From assembly GCA_001769195.1 (NCBI GenBank), contig MEOK01000015.1, positions 31,583 through 95,582 of the forward strand: a DNA stretch of 64,000 nt, written 5' to 3'. A model generated the notes under the pieces. The model had not been told where the DNA came from, ran no database searches, and saw nothing but the letters and a program-made list of their open reading frames with translations. This document shows positions 8,441 through 16,835 of this stretch, in pieces. The translations under genes were made by a program, and so were the position numbers. This stretch comes from Bacteroidetes bacterium GWF2_40_14. GTDB taxonomy: Bacteria > Bacteroidota > Bacteroidia > Bacteroidales > UBA932. How positions within the stretch are numbered: position 1 is the stretch's first letter; each line of letters starts with the position of its first letter.

Positions 8441-8458
8441 ATTCCCGTCCCGAGCACC
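8441..8458 (+). other. Presumed attachment site (tRNA 3'-end-like core)
   Basis: ATTCCCGTCCCGAGCACC reads like the end of a tRNA: T-stem 3' strand CCCGT, acceptor 3' strand CCCGAGC, discriminator A. The matching acceptor 5' strand would be GCTCGGG, and no tRNA body precedes it here. Elements that integrate into tRNA 3' ends leave one such short copy at the integrase end. A Leu tRNA is my guess from the acceptor and discriminator. The intact tRNA should lie at the other end of the element, outside the window. Confidence 0.5.
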
Positions 8459-8460
8459 CC

Positions 8461-8496
8461 AAAAAACTCTTAATCATTTGATTAAGAGTTTTTTTT
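8461..8496. terminator. Strong bidirectional terminator
   Basis: A 16-bp perfect stem (8461-8476 with 8479-8494, two-base loop) with A-run before and T-run after. It sits directly after the tRNA-like sequence, consistent with having been the terminator of that tRNA gene. Confidence 0.8.
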
Positions 8497-8521
8497 GTGG
8501 AGATATTTTTTTCTATCTTTG
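8494..8521 (+). promoter_or_regulatory. Promoter of the marC-family gene
   Basis: TATCTTTG at 8514-8521 fits the -7 consensus TAnnTTTG; TTTG at 8494-8497 is a possible -33 element at a slightly short spacing (16). The gene starts at 8538, giving a very short leader. Confidence 0.6.
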
Positions 8522-8537
8522 CAAAAACTACCAGCAG

Positions 8538-9116
8538 ATGAACTTAAACATAAAAGAGATATTCAGCGCATTCATCGTTATGTTTGCCGTTATCGACATA
8601 TTGGGTTCGGTTCCTATCATTCTAGGGATGAAGGAGAAGAAAAAAAGCTTCAGTCCTGTAAACGCCTCCCTGATCTCATTTGCAATACTTGTTGCTTTTC
8701 TGTTTTTAGGACAAGCCCTTCTGGGTTTATTTGGTGTCGATATATCCTCATTCGCAGTTGCCGGAGCTTTGGTGCTGCTTGTACTAGCCATAGAGATGAT
8801 ATTCGGAATTCAGATATTCAAAGATGATGGCCCGACAGATTCCGCTACAATAGTGCCTATAGTTTTTCCACTCATAGCCGGAGCAGCTTCGTTTACCACA
8901 CTACTTTCATTAAGAGCAGAGTATGAGGTGCCAAATATAATAATTGCTCTTTTTCTAAATATAGTGATTGTCTTCCTTGTTCTCAATAATCTTGACCTGA
9001 TCTCCAGAAAGGTTGGCAAGGGAGGAATATATGTGATGAGGAAGTTTTTCGGAATAATTCTTCTGGCAATAGCAGTAAAACTAATTACCTCTAACCTGCA
9101 CTCTCTCCTGACATGA
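8538..9116 (+). CDS. MarC-family integral membrane protein
   Basis: About 192 residues with six hydrophobic helices. The opening MNLNIKEIFSAFIVMFAVID and the IFGIQIFKDDG/IVPIVFPLIAGAAS segments match the MarC (UPF0056) family. The family once was linked to multiple antibiotic resistance, but that role was not confirmed, and the transported substrate is unknown. I chose the ATG at 8538 because a -7 promoter box ends at 8521, which excludes the longer frame beginning at 8478. It is the first chromosomal gene beside the integrated element. Confidence 0.85.
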   Translation: MNLNIKEIFSAFIVMFAVIDILGSVPIILGMKEKKKSFSPVNASLISFAILVAFLFLGQALLGLFGVDISSFAVAGALVLLVLAIEMIFGIQIFKDDGPTDSATIVPIVFPLIAGAASFTTLLSLRAEYEVPNIIIALFLNIVIVFLVLNNLDLISRKVGKGGIYVMRKFFGIILLAIAVKLITSNLHSLLT

Positions 9117-9210
9117 ATCAGTAGCATAGATGCTCCTTTAGTATGCCTTTGATCAATATAAAATTTCTCGCAGAATGGTTGATATCTTGTTGATATATTC
9201 CATTCACCTA

Positions 9211-9240
9211 TTGCTTTTACAAAGTTTTATTGTATCTTTG
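9211..9240 (+). promoter_or_regulatory. Promoter of the ribosomal-protein operon
   Basis: TTG at 9211-9213 and TATCTTTG at 9233-9240, separated by 19 bases, match the Bacteroidetes -33/-7 consensus well. A small hairpin (CCGCAAAATTTATGCGG, 9245-9261) follows in the leader before rplC. Confidence 0.75.
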
Positions 9241-9300
9241 CTGCCCGCAAAATTTATGCGGAATTTATTAATATATTAAAAAACACCAAATTAACAACCA

Positions 9301-9927
9301 ATGCCTGGATTAATTGGAAGAAAAATCGGAATGACATCCGTTTTCGGTGCTGATGGAAAAAATATTCCATGCACCGTTATTGAGGCTGGTCCGTGTGTTG
9401 TTACGCAAATTCGTACAGAAGAGACTGATGGTTATGCCGCTGTACAACTTGCCTATGACGAACAAAAAGAAAAACACACCAGCTCGGGCCTAATGGGCCA
9501 TTTTAAAAAGGCACAAACCACACCAAAACGAAAAGTAGTGGAATTTGCGAATGATTTCGCAATGGCACTACAGTTAGGTGATACTATTACCGTCGCTGAC
9601 GTGATTCACGATCAGATGGAATGGGTAGATGTAACAGGAATTTCTAAAGGAAAAGGATTCCAGGGTGTTGTGAAACGCCATGGATTCGCCGGAGTAGGTG
9701 GTGCGACACATGGTCAGCACAACAGGCTTCGCGCTCCTGGTTCGATGGGTGCCTCTTCATGGCCTTCTCGCGTATTTAAAGGTAAGAAATTGGCCGGCCG
9801 TATGGGTGGCGATCAAGTTAAAATCTTGAATCTAAGAGTTATTAAGGTTATTCCCGAGAACAATCTTGTTCTTGTGAAAGGATCGATACCTGGCTGCAAA
9901 GGTTCATATGTAATCGTGGAGGAATAA
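9301..9927 (+). CDS. rplC: Ribosomal protein L3
   Basis: 208 residues, full length. Opens [16 protein letters not shown] and contains the family signature around residues 110-150 ([16 protein letters not shown], then [17 protein letters not shown]). L3 binds 23S rRNA early in 50S assembly and reaches toward the peptidyl-transferase centre. Here it is the first gene of the cluster and follows the promoter at 9211-9240 by about 60 bases. In the common S10 operon rpsJ precedes it, but no rpsJ is present. A gap of six bases separates it from rplD. Confidence 0.98.
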   Translation: MPGLIGRKIGMTSVFGADGKNIPCTVIEAGPCVVTQIRTEETDGYAAVQLAYDEQKEKHTSSGLMGHFKKAQTTPKRKVVEFANDFAMALQLGDTITVADVIHDQMEWVDVTGISKGKGFQGVVKRHGFAGVGGATHGQHNRLRAPGSMGASSWPSRVFKGKKLAGRMGGDQVKILNLRVIKVIPENNLVLVKGSIPGCKGSYVIVEE

Positions 9928-9933
9928 GCGTCT

Positions 9934-10566
9934 ATGGAATTATCAGTTTACAAAATAGATGGAACCGAGTCAGGAAAAAAAGTGACTCTGGATTCCGGAA
10001 TCTTTGGCATTGAGCCAAATGATCACGCGATCTACCTGGATGTAAAGCAATATCTTGCTAACCAACGTCAGGGAACAAGCAAAACAAAAGAGAGATGGGA
10101 AGTATCGTACAGTACCAAGAAGGTAATCCGTCAAAAGGGTTCCGGTGGTGCACGTCACGGTAGCATCAAAGCTCCTATATATGTTGGTGGTGGAAGGATC
10201 TTTGGTCCAAAACCACGCGACTACAGTTTTAAATTGAACAAAAAGCTAAAACAACTGGCTCGTTTCTCGGCTTTGTCATACAAGGTTAAGGAACAAGCGC
10301 TTACAATTGTTGAGCCATTTGTTATGGAAGCACCAAGGACAAAGGACTTCATGAAGATTTTCAAAGGCCTTAAGGTTAATGACAGAAAGGTTCTTTTTGT
10401 ACTTCCTGAAAATACTAACAATATTTACTTATCGTCACGCAACTTGCAGAATGTAAAAGTTATATCTGTAAATGAAATCAACACATATGACCTGGTTAAT
10501 TGTACCAGTCTTATTATGGTTGACGGAGTACAAGATCTGTTGCAGGCACAATATGGACGTAATTAA
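9934..10566 (+). CDS. rplD: Ribosomal protein L4
   Basis: 210 residues, full length. The conserved loop [20 protein letters not shown] (about residues 67-86) is the extended L4 loop lining the polypeptide exit tunnel, followed by [20 protein letters not shown]. It is a primary 23S rRNA binder. In gammaproteobacteria L4 regulates its operon; I see no equivalent leader structure that would show this here. Second gene of the cluster, 11 bases before rplW. Confidence 0.98.
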   Translation: MELSVYKIDGTESGKKVTLDSGIFGIEPNDHAIYLDVKQYLANQRQGTSKTKERWEVSYSTKKVIRQKGSGGARHGSIKAPIYVGGGRIFGPKPRDYSFKLNKKLKQLARFSALSYKVKEQALTIVEPFVMEAPRTKDFMKIFKGLKVNDRKVLFVLPENTNNIYLSSRNLQNVKVISVNEINTYDLVNCTSLIMVDGVQDLLQAQYGRN

Positions 10567-10577
10567 ACCGTAAAACG

Positions 10578-10868
10578 ATGAGAATTTTAATTAAGCCTTT
10601 AGTAACAGAAAAGATGACGATTCAGGGCGAAAAGTTGAATCGTTACGGTTTTGAAGTTGACCGCGATGCCAATAAAATTGACATTAAGAAAGCGGTTGAG
10701 GAGATGTACGGTGTTAAAGTACTGGATGTAAATACAGTAAATTACAACGGAAAACGCAGGAGCCGCTTCACAAAAGCGGGATTATTGTCAGGACGCTCAA
10801 ATCACTATAAGAAAGCATTTGTGACCCTGGCCAGTGAAGATAAGATAGATTTCTACAGTAATATTTAA
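10578..10868 (+). CDS. rplW: Ribosomal protein L23
   Basis: 96 residues, normal length. The opening [12 protein letters not shown] and the motif [20 protein letters not shown] are typical of L23. It sits at the mouth of the exit tunnel and is the docking site for trigger factor and signal recognition particle. Gaps of 11 and 4 bases to rplD and rplB show tight co-transcription. Confidence 0.97.
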   Translation: MRILIKPLVTEKMTIQGEKLNRYGFEVDRDANKIDIKKAVEEMYGVKVLDVNTVNYNGKRRSRFTKAGLLSGRSNHYKKAFVTLASEDKIDFYSNI

Positions 10869-10872
10869 GTCC

Positions 10873-11697
10873 ATGGCAATACGCAAATTTAAACCGGCAA
10901 CTCCGGGAACAAGACATAAAGCTATTAGCGCATTCACTGAAATTACTTGCTCTACACCAGAGAAATCGCTGCTACAGCCACTTCGCAAGTCGGGTGGTCG
11001 TAATGGTCAGGGTAAGATGACAATGCGTTATATAGGAGGTGGTCATAAACAAATGTACCGCGTAATCGATTTTTTACGCGATAAAGATAAATATACCGCT
11101 ACAGTTAAAACTATTGAATACGATCCAAACAGAAGTGCTCGTATTGCTTTGGTTGTTTACACAGATGGAGAAAAGCGCTACATTTTAGCTCCTAACGGAA
11201 TTAAAGTGGGACAGGAAATTGCTTCCGGCCCAGGTGTAGCCCCAGAATTAGGGAACACTCTTTTTCTATCAGAAATTCCATTAGGTACTTTAATCCACAA
11301 TATTGAACTACGTCCCGGACAAGGTGCCGCAATGGCCCGCAGTGCAGGAACATATGCTCAATTGACAGCACGTGAAGGTTCTCACGCTATTCTCAAATTG
11401 CCTTCAGGCGAAACAAGAATGGTATTGGTAACATGCCGCGCTACTGTTGGAACAGTATCTAATCCAGATCACAACTTAGAGTCGGATGGTAAAGCCGGTC
11501 GTAAACGCTGGATGGGTCGCAGACCACGAGTTCGTGGTGTTGTTATGAATCCGGTGGATCACCCAATGGGTGGTGGTGAAGGACGCGCATCAGGAGGTCA
11601 CCCTCGTTCAAGGAAAGGCTTATTGGCTAAAGGTTACAAAACCCGTAATCCTAAGAAGACGACTAAGAAGTTTATCATTGAAAGAAGGAAAAAATAA
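10873..11697 (+). CDS. rplB: Ribosomal protein L2
   Basis: 274 residues, full length. Contains [20 protein letters not shown] near residue 40 and the highly conserved C-terminal [20 protein letters not shown] with the His near the peptidyl-transferase centre. L2 is required for subunit association and tRNA binding. Followed by rpsS after 21 bases. Confidence 0.98.
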   Translation: MAIRKFKPATPGTRHKAISAFTEITCSTPEKSLLQPLRKSGGRNGQGKMTMRYIGGGHKQMYRVIDFLRDKDKYTATVKTIEYDPNRSARIALVVYTDGEKRYILAPNGIKVGQEIASGPGVAPELGNTLFLSEIPLGTLIHNIELRPGQGAAMARSAGTYAQLTAREGSHAILKLPSGETRMVLVTCRATVGTVSNPDHNLESDGKAGRKRWMGRRPRVRGVVMNPVDHPMGGGEGRASGGHPRSRKGLLAKGYKTRNPKKTTKKFIIERRKK

Positions 11698-11718
11698 CGG
11701 AATTAACTGAATAGAATT

Positions 11719-11982
11719 ATGAGTCGTTCATTAAAAAAAGGGCCTTACATTGAGGCTAGTCTCGAAAAAAGAGTACTTGCCATGAATGAAGCTGGCAAGA
11801 AAGAGGTAATCAAAACCTGGTCACGCTCAAGTATGATATCACCAGACTTTGTTGGTCACACCGTTGCTGTTCATAATGGAAACAAGTTTATTCCAGTTTA
11901 TGTAACCGAAAACATGGTTGGTCACAAGCTTGGTGAATTTGCACCCACACGCACCTTTAAAGGTCACTCGGGTAATCGTTAA
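11719..11982 (+). CDS. rpsS: Ribosomal protein S19
   Basis: 87 residues, normal length. [19 protein letters not shown] and the C-terminal [18 protein letters not shown] are diagnostic. S19 forms the 30S head complex with S13 and contacts the A-site region and 50S. Gap of 30 bases to rplV. Confidence 0.98.
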   Translation: MSRSLKKGPYIEASLEKRVLAMNEAGKKEVIKTWSRSSMISPDFVGHTVAVHNGNKFIPVYVTENMVGHKLGEFAPTRTFKGHSGNR

Positions 11983-12012
11983 TTAATTAATGTGTAAAAC
12001 AAACTCACAATA

Positions 12013-12435
12013 ATGGGAGCTCGAAAAAAAATAGCAGCCGAAAGGCATAAAGAAATAAGGAAGCAGACAGCTATTGCAAAGCTGAATGATGTTCCTACCT
12101 CACCTAGGAAGATGCGTTTAGTTGCAGATATCATAAGAGGTGTTGAAGTAAACCATGCTTTGGATATTTTAAAATATACCAAAAAGGAAGCATCCATTCG
12201 TTTGGAGAAACTTGTTCGTTCAGCAATTGCTAACTGGGAGTCAAAAAACGAAGCAGATCGCAAAGAGTTGGAGAATGGCAATATATGTGTCCAGGACATT
12301 ATGGTTGGACAAGGTCGTTCTCTGAAACGTATCCGTACAGCACCACAGGGTCGCGCAGCTAGAATCAGAAAACGTTCTAACCACGTAACCATTGTGCTGG
12401 GTAATAAAAGTAAAACCGTAAAAGAAGAGCAATAA
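12013..12435 (+). CDS. rplV: Ribosomal protein L22
   Basis: 140 residues. L22 core from about residue 25 ([20 protein letters not shown]) to the beta-hairpin with [20 protein letters not shown] that reaches into the exit tunnel. It has a short charged N-terminal extension ([16 protein letters not shown]) and a short charged tail, both common in Bacteroidetes. It is separated from rpsC by one base. Confidence 0.97.
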   Translation: MGARKKIAAERHKEIRKQTAIAKLNDVPTSPRKMRLVADIIRGVEVNHALDILKYTKKEASIRLEKLVRSAIANWESKNEADRKELENGNICVQDIMVGQGRSLKRIRTAPQGRAARIRKRSNHVTIVLGNKSKTVKEEQ

Positions 12436-12436
12436 A

Positions 12437-13288
12437 ATGGGACAAAAAACAAATCCTATAGCAAACCGACTGGGTATTATCCGTGGCTGGGACTCTAACT
12501 GGTACGGTGGAAAAGATTACGCAGGCAAGATTCTGGAAGATGCCAGGATACGCGAATATTTGAATGCACGTCTTGCAAAGGCCAGCCTTTCCAAGATTGT
12601 AATTGAAAGAACACTAAAGCTTATAACTGTAACAATTCACACGGCTCGTCCGGGGATTATTATTGGTAAAGGCGGTCAAGAGGTAGATAAACTGAAGGAA
12701 GAGTTGAAGAAAATCTCAAACAAAGAGGTTCAAATCAACATTTTCGAGGTAAAACGTCCTGAAATTGACGCAAATATTGTTGCAAACAATATAGCCCGTC
12801 AGGTAGAAGGAAGGGTTTCTTACCGTCGTGCCATTAAAATGGCAATGGCTTCCACCATGAGAATGGGATCGGAAGGTATTAAAGTTTTAGTAAGTGGTCG
12901 TCTTGGCGGTGCTGAGATGGCAAGAAGGGAACTATATAAAGAAGGACGTACTCCTCTTCATACTTTCCGTGCAGATATTGACTACGCTCACGCAGAAGCT
13001 CACACTAAGGTGGGAGTTCTTGGAGTGAAGGTATGGATCTGCAATGGTGAAGTATACGGAAAGAGAGATCTTTCTCCAAATATCGGAATTTCGGCAAATC
13101 AATCGGCAGGCCAGGGTGGCCAGCAGGCTGGTGGTCGTCCTGACCGTCGTGACCGCAGAGGTGGCGGACGTCCGGGTGGTGATGATCGCAGAGGTGGCGG
13201 AAGCCGCGGTGGTGATTCAAGAGGCAACTCAAGGGGAGGCCGTACAGGCAATCCAAGCGGAGCTGCCCGTCCTCAGAGAGAATCATAG
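12437..13288 (+). CDS. rpsC: Ribosomal protein S3 with RG-rich C-terminal extension
   Basis: 283 residues against 233 in E. coli. N-terminal KH domain with GIIIGKGG at residues 73-80 and the C-terminal S3 domain ending near residue 212 ([10 protein letters not shown]). Residues 221-283 form a low-complexity tail rich in Gly, Arg, Asp and Gln, with several RGG, RRGGG and RDRR repeats, likely disordered and RNA-binding. S3 forms part of the mRNA entry site. The gene ends the cluster: a strong terminator follows at 13317 instead of rplP. The tail reads in the same frame with no sign of frameshift. Confidence 0.96.
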   Translation: MGQKTNPIANRLGIIRGWDSNWYGGKDYAGKILEDARIREYLNARLAKASLSKIVIERTLKLITVTIHTARPGIIIGKGGQEVDKLKEELKKISNKEVQINIFEVKRPEIDANIVANNIARQVEGRVSYRRAIKMAMASTMRMGSEGIKVLVSGRLGGAEMARRELYKEGRTPLHTFRADIDYAHAEAHTKVGVLGVKVWICNGEVYGKRDLSPNIGISANQSAGQGGQQAGGRPDRRDRRGGGRPGGDDRRGGGSRGGDSRGNSRGGRTGNPSGAARPQRES

Positions 13289-13316
13289 AAATACCGTTTT
13301 TCTGAAATAGATATTA

Positions 13317-13347
13317 AGAGACATCTGAAAAGGTGTCTCTTTTTTTA
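13317..13347 (+). terminator. Rho-independent terminator after rpsC
   Basis: AGAGACATCT (13317-13326), loop GAAA, AGGTGTCTCT (13331-13340), then a run of seven T. It closes the ribosomal-protein operon after S3. Confidence 0.85.
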
Positions 13348-13384
13348 TAATCGACCATTAGATAATAGTTGGCAGGTTAGTTGT

Positions 13385-14434
13385 CTACATGAATCGTACT
13401 CCAATATACGACACCCAGTGCCGCTGATTTGCCGGCGCAGTAGTGCCCATTCTCAGATCCTTCACCTCTATGTGAGGTGTGGTGATGCTGCTACGGTACC
13501 CGGTTACTTCGCCAGTGAGAGGTTTCCCACAGTAAAGCTGGTTGAGTTTCTCTGCAAAGAGTATTCCGAAAGGAACGGAATACCTGCCGCACCAGGTCCA
13601 GTTGTAATCTCTGAAATCGTCGGCACTTACTGTATAATCGTAGAACTTTCTTATTCTCTCCTTCTTGACCTCCCCCTTGAGGCAGTCGTCAATAATCATA
13701 AGATCTTTGGCAACAGCTTTTGCAGTACCGGTATCGTCAGTACCAAACGGAGCCATGTTTGCACCGCCCCAGTCTTCATCGCCATAGTGAAGAGCGTCAT
13801 TTGAAATGACAATAGCCAAGTCTCTGCCAAAAGATAGCCTCTTCTCTCTCATGTATGCAAAAACATGTTGAGCCAATTCTTCTGAAAATAGTTCCATATT
13901 TTCGAAAGTCATCTGTGGCACAAGTATGGGAACAATGTCCAGCCAGGCAGAGTTCCTTTGCAGGAAAGGTGTTATTGCCTCCAGGGAGTGTTCGACCTGC
14001 ATAATTGAATCGTGAATTACATACGACCCCGGAGATAGTGTCTGTAAAAGCCTCTGTCGTAAAGAAGATACCTTTATATCGCGGACTGTGCACTTCCACT
14101 CACCGAAAGAATCAAATATCAGCTTGTTTTCCAGTCCGAATTTCTTTGCCTTGTGAGCCACGCCTATCAAGATTACTGTCTGAGCTTTGATTCCCGCAAG
14201 GGTTTTGGCATACAGCCCCCCTGCATAAGCATAGTCATCGTGTGGGCATATTGCCGCCTTGTAAAATTCTTCAACGGGAGCCTTGTCACTCTGAGAAATC
14301 CTTGAAAACAGAAGGTTCATCTGCCACCCATACTTCGCAAACCCGATGGTGTCAACCTGTTTACGTTGCGCAGATACCGTTATTGACAAAAGAATCAATA
14401 TAAGAAATGTTAAAAAGAAGGTTGACTTATTCAT
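13385..14434 (-). CDS. Exported Memo-like protein (AmmeMemoRadiSam system protein B family)
   Basis: 349 residues. A signal-peptide-like N-terminus (residues 3-22, ending VSAQ) is followed by a Memo fold of about 320 residues. Seen: CPHDDY with His65, GVAHKA with His94, VEHSLE with His149 and ISNDALHYG with His217; the first two align with the metal-binding histidines of human MEMO1. Family members usually sit beside AMMECR1 and radical-SAM genes and are cytosolic. Here neither partner is present and the protein appears exported, so a different role is likely. Divergent from the hydrolase gene at 14518. Confidence 0.75.
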   Translation of the reverse strand: MNKSTFFLTFLILILLSITVSAQRKQVDTIGFAKYGWQMNLLFSRISQSDKAPVEEFYKAAICPHDDYAYAGGLYAKTLAGIKAQTVILIGVAHKAKKFGLENKLIFDSFGEWKCTVRDIKVSSLRQRLLQTLSPGSYVIHDSIMQVEHSLEAITPFLQRNSAWLDIVPILVPQMTFENMELFSEELAQHVFAYMREKRLSFGRDLAIVISNDALHYGDEDWGGANMAPFGTDDTGTAKAVAKDLMIIDDCLKGEVKKERIRKFYDYTVSADDFRDYNWTWCGRYSVPFGILFAEKLNQLYCGKPLTGEVTGYRSSITTPHIEVKDLRMGTTAPANQRHWVSYIGVRFM

Positions 14435-14486
14435 GATATGCAGATATTTTGATTCTAAGTTACTAAAATTTCTGAAAACTCTTTTG

Positions 14487-14494
14487 TACTTTTG
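14487..14494 (+). promoter_or_regulatory. -7 promoter box for the beta-lactamase-like gene
   Basis: TACTTTTG matches TAnnTTTG and lies 24 bases before the ATG at 14518. No good -33 element at the expected distance. Confidence 0.5.
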
Positions 14495-14517
14495 TATATA
14501 ACCTAATCCAATCTGTC

Positions 14518-15720
14518 ATGAAAAAACTATCCAGTTTTCTGTTAATCTGTATTTTATCGGTATCTGTCTTTGCCCAGTCACTTACAAGGGTTACACCCGA
14601 AGAGGTGGGGATGGACTCAAAAAGACTTTCTAACGTAGATCGCATTATTGGCGAGTCAATTAATAAGGGAGAGATTCCCGGAGCTGTCCTGGCAGTGGTT
14701 AAGGATGGTAAAATGGCATATATAAAAGCATATGGAAATAAATCGGTATATCCGACTGTACAGAAGATGGAAATAAACACTGTCTTTGATCTTGCTTCTG
14801 TGAGCAAATGTCTTGGTACCACCCTCTCCTTCATGCAACTTGTAGAACAAGGCAAGGTGAGGCTTTACGATAATGTCTCTCTGTACATACCTGGTTTTGT
14901 AGGTTATAAGGACACAGTGACAGGTAAGATGTTTGACATCAGGGTTATTGACCTGCTTACTCACTCGTCTGGCCTTCCTCCTTATGCACCTGCAGCAGAA
15001 CTGATCAAAAAATATGGTTCTCCAAGTCCGTCGGGACTATTGGAATACATAGAAACATGCAAGAGGGATTTCAAGCCTACAACAAAGTTTCAGTACAGCT
15101 GCCTTAATTTCATTACCCTGCAGAACATTTTACAGAATGTTACAGGGGAGAAACTGTGTGATTATGCAAAGAAGAGTGTTTACGACGTATTGGGTTTGAA
15201 GAATACCACTTACAATCCTGCAGGGTCCACTCTTGCACTTGTGGCGCCAACGGAAAAACAGGCAGATGGTTCCGTTTTAATTGGCAAGGTTCATGACCCG
15301 CTGGCAAGACTGTTAAACGACGGAAACTCCGGAAATGCCGGACTTTTCTCAAACGCCGATGATATGGCAGTTATTGCCGTTGCTCTTATAAATGGAGGAG
15401 TTTATAACGGAAAAAGGATAATGGGCAAACTTACCGTTGAGGCAATGACAAGAGTCCCAACAGGATTTGAACCACTGGGACGTTCACTTGGCTGGGACAA
15501 CTATTCATCTTACGCATCTAATCTGGGGAATCTTTTTCACCCGGTTGTGACATATGGTCATACAGGATATACAGGAACATCAATCGTAATTGATCCTGTC
15601 GCAAAAGTGGCCGTAATTCTTCTAACAAACAGAGTTCATCCGGAAGACAAGGGCAGCGTTACAAAATTGCGGGGGCTGGTAGCGAATGCAGTTGCAGGTT
15701 CAGTTACCAGATGTCAGTAA
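14518..15720 (+). CDS. Class-C beta-lactamase-like serine hydrolase (exported)
   Basis: 400 residues with signal peptide (cleavage after about residue 20, VFAQ). Penicillin-binding/serine-beta-lactamase fold of family S12: nucleophile motif SVSK at residues 94-97 and HTG at 348-350, the KTG-box equivalent. The second motif, normally YxN or YSD, reads Tyr193-Ser-Cys, so its third residue is unusual. The family contains esterases, D-aminopeptidases and peptidoglycan hydrolases as well as true beta-lactamases; resistance should not be inferred. Its stop overlaps the start of the GNAT gene by 10 bases. Confidence 0.85.
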   Translation: MKKLSSFLLICILSVSVFAQSLTRVTPEEVGMDSKRLSNVDRIIGESINKGEIPGAVLAVVKDGKMAYIKAYGNKSVYPTVQKMEINTVFDLASVSKCLGTTLSFMQLVEQGKVRLYDNVSLYIPGFVGYKDTVTGKMFDIRVIDLLTHSSGLPPYAPAAELIKKYGSPSPSGLLEYIETCKRDFKPTTKFQYSCLNFITLQNILQNVTGEKLCDYAKKSVYDVLGLKNTTYNPAGSTLALVAPTEKQADGSVLIGKVHDPLARLLNDGNSGNAGLFSNADDMAVIAVALINGGVYNGKRIMGKLTVEAMTRVPTGFEPLGRSLGWDNYSSYASNLGNLFHPVVTYGHTGYTGTSIVIDPVAKVAVILLTNRVHPEDKGSVTKLRGLVANAVAGSVTRCQ

Positions 15721-16835
15721 TAATAAAGGAGGTAAGTTCCAAAAGAGAGTTGCGGAGCTTCATAGCTTTTCCAGAGAGGCTGTACAAAGATTGTAACAAT
15801 TGGGTAAACGCTTTATGGGCAGATGAATACTTGACTTTGCTCAAAGAGAAGAATCCAGCGTTTGAGTATTGTGAGGCAAGATACTTTATAGCACTTAAGG
15901 ACGGCGAAGTTGCAGGCAGGGTTGCTGCAATTATAAATCACAATGCCAACAGAGACTGGAAGGAGCTACACATGCGCTTCGGATGGCTTGATTTCATTGA
16001 TGACAGTGAAGTCTCCGGGGCATTGATGGAGACGGTGGAGCTATATGCCAGAGAGAGGGGAATGAATGCTGTAACAGGTCCGTTTGGCTTCACCGATATG
16101 GACAGGGAGGGGCTGCTGATAAAGGGGTATGAAAACATGGGTTCTCTTACCACACTTTATAACTATCCGTATTACCAGGAACATCTTGAAAAAATGGGTT
16201 ATATCAAGGATGCAGACTGGTACCAGAGAGAGTTTGATGTTCCGGACAGCGTCCCGGAGAAACTTAGTCAATATTCGGATATAATTCAGAGGCGGTATAA
16301 CGTTAGAATACTTCATCCAAAATCGAGAAAGGAGCTAAGACGCTACGGAATTGGCCTTTTTGAGGCATACAACAAGGCATTTGTGCCTCTCTACGGATTC
16401 ACTCCCCTTAACGAAGGCCAGATAAAGAACTATGTAAAGCAGTATTTGCCCATGGTTCATAACGATTTAATGTGTATGATACTAGACAAGAATGACAAGG
16501 TGGTTGCTTTTGCCATTACCATGCCAAGTCTGGCAAAGGCTCTCAGGAAATCGGGCGGGAAACTGTTTCCATTCGGATTTATCTATTTGCTGAAGGCTTT
16601 AAGGTGTTTTGAGTCTGTAGACATGTGTATAATAGGGATAGCACCTGAGTATCAGAACAAAGGGCTTAACGCAATAATCTTTAACCATTTGAACTCAAAC
16701 TTTATTAAACTGGGTACAAAAAAAGTGATTGCAAATCCTCAATTAGAGAACAACACCGCAGTACAAAGCATATTTGACTATTACCCCAACAGGGAATATA
16801 TGGTGAGAAGGTGCTTTAACAAGAATCTTACTTAG
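15711..16835 (+). CDS. GNAT-like acetyltransferase family protein
   Basis: 374 residues, longer than a single GNAT domain. The N-terminal half has an ISHNA-like region (VAGRVAAIINHNAN) and the sequence GPFGFTDMDREGLL, while the C-terminal half contains CIIGIAPEYQNKGLNAIIF, which fits the acetyl-CoA binding A motif (Q/RxxGxG/A, here QNKGLN). Proteins of this size and pattern are common in Bacteroidetes, with no known substrate. It overlaps the preceding hydrolase gene by 10 bases, so they are co-translated. Convergent with aroC. Confidence 0.7.
   Translation: MSVIIKEVSSKRELRSFIAFPERLYKDCNNWVNALWADEYLTLLKEKNPAFEYCEARYFIALKDGEVAGRVAAIINHNANRDWKELHMRFGWLDFIDDSEVSGALMETVELYARERGMNAVTGPFGFTDMDREGLLIKGYENMGSLTTLYNYPYYQEHLEKMGYIKDADWYQREFDVPDSVPEKLSQYSDIIQRRYNVRILHPKSRKELRRYGIGLFEAYNKAFVPLYGFTPLNEGQIKNYVKQYLPMVHNDLMCMILDKNDKVVAFAITMPSLAKALRKSGGKLFPFGFIYLLKALRCFESVDMCIIGIAPEYQNKGLNAIIFNHLNSNFIKLGTKKVIANPQLENNTAVQSIFDYYPNREYMVRRCFNKNLT

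Larger units (their letters stand above)
1..8458. mobile_element. Right part of an integrated, int-bearing genetic element (left end outside window)
   Basis: Seen: an AT-rich block with a tyrosine recombinase as its last gene (reading inward), a helix-turn-helix/DUF3987 pair, a short RadC, an XRE regulator and several unknown genes. It stops at 8441-8458, where a tRNA-3'-end-like sequence is followed by a terminator and ordinary core genes. Int, excisionase-like HTH and DUF3987 genes in this order are known from mobilizable and integrative elements of Bacteroidales. No relaxase, coupling protein or transfer genes are visible, so whether it conjugates, is mobilizable or is only a genomic island cannot be decided here. 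Confidence 0.68.

Noticed and set aside
8380..8458. An intact tRNA gene at the element end
   Set aside because: Only the T-stem 3' strand, acceptor 3' strand and discriminator are recognisable; no D-arm, anticodon arm or acceptor 5' strand lies upstream.
9241..9300. Riboswitch or L4-type autoregulatory leader before rplC
   Set aside because: The leader is only about 50 bases with one small hairpin; no resemblance to a known ribosomal-protein leader could be supported.
13005..13310. Open frames on both strands over the end of rpsC
   Set aside because: They are shadows of the Gly/Arg-rich tail codons of S3; none has its own promoter or family similarity.
14518..15720. Antibiotic-resistance beta-lactamase
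   Set aside because: The fold is shared by esterases and peptidases, the second active-site motif is altered, and the gene is co-translated with a GNAT gene; resistance cannot be claimed.
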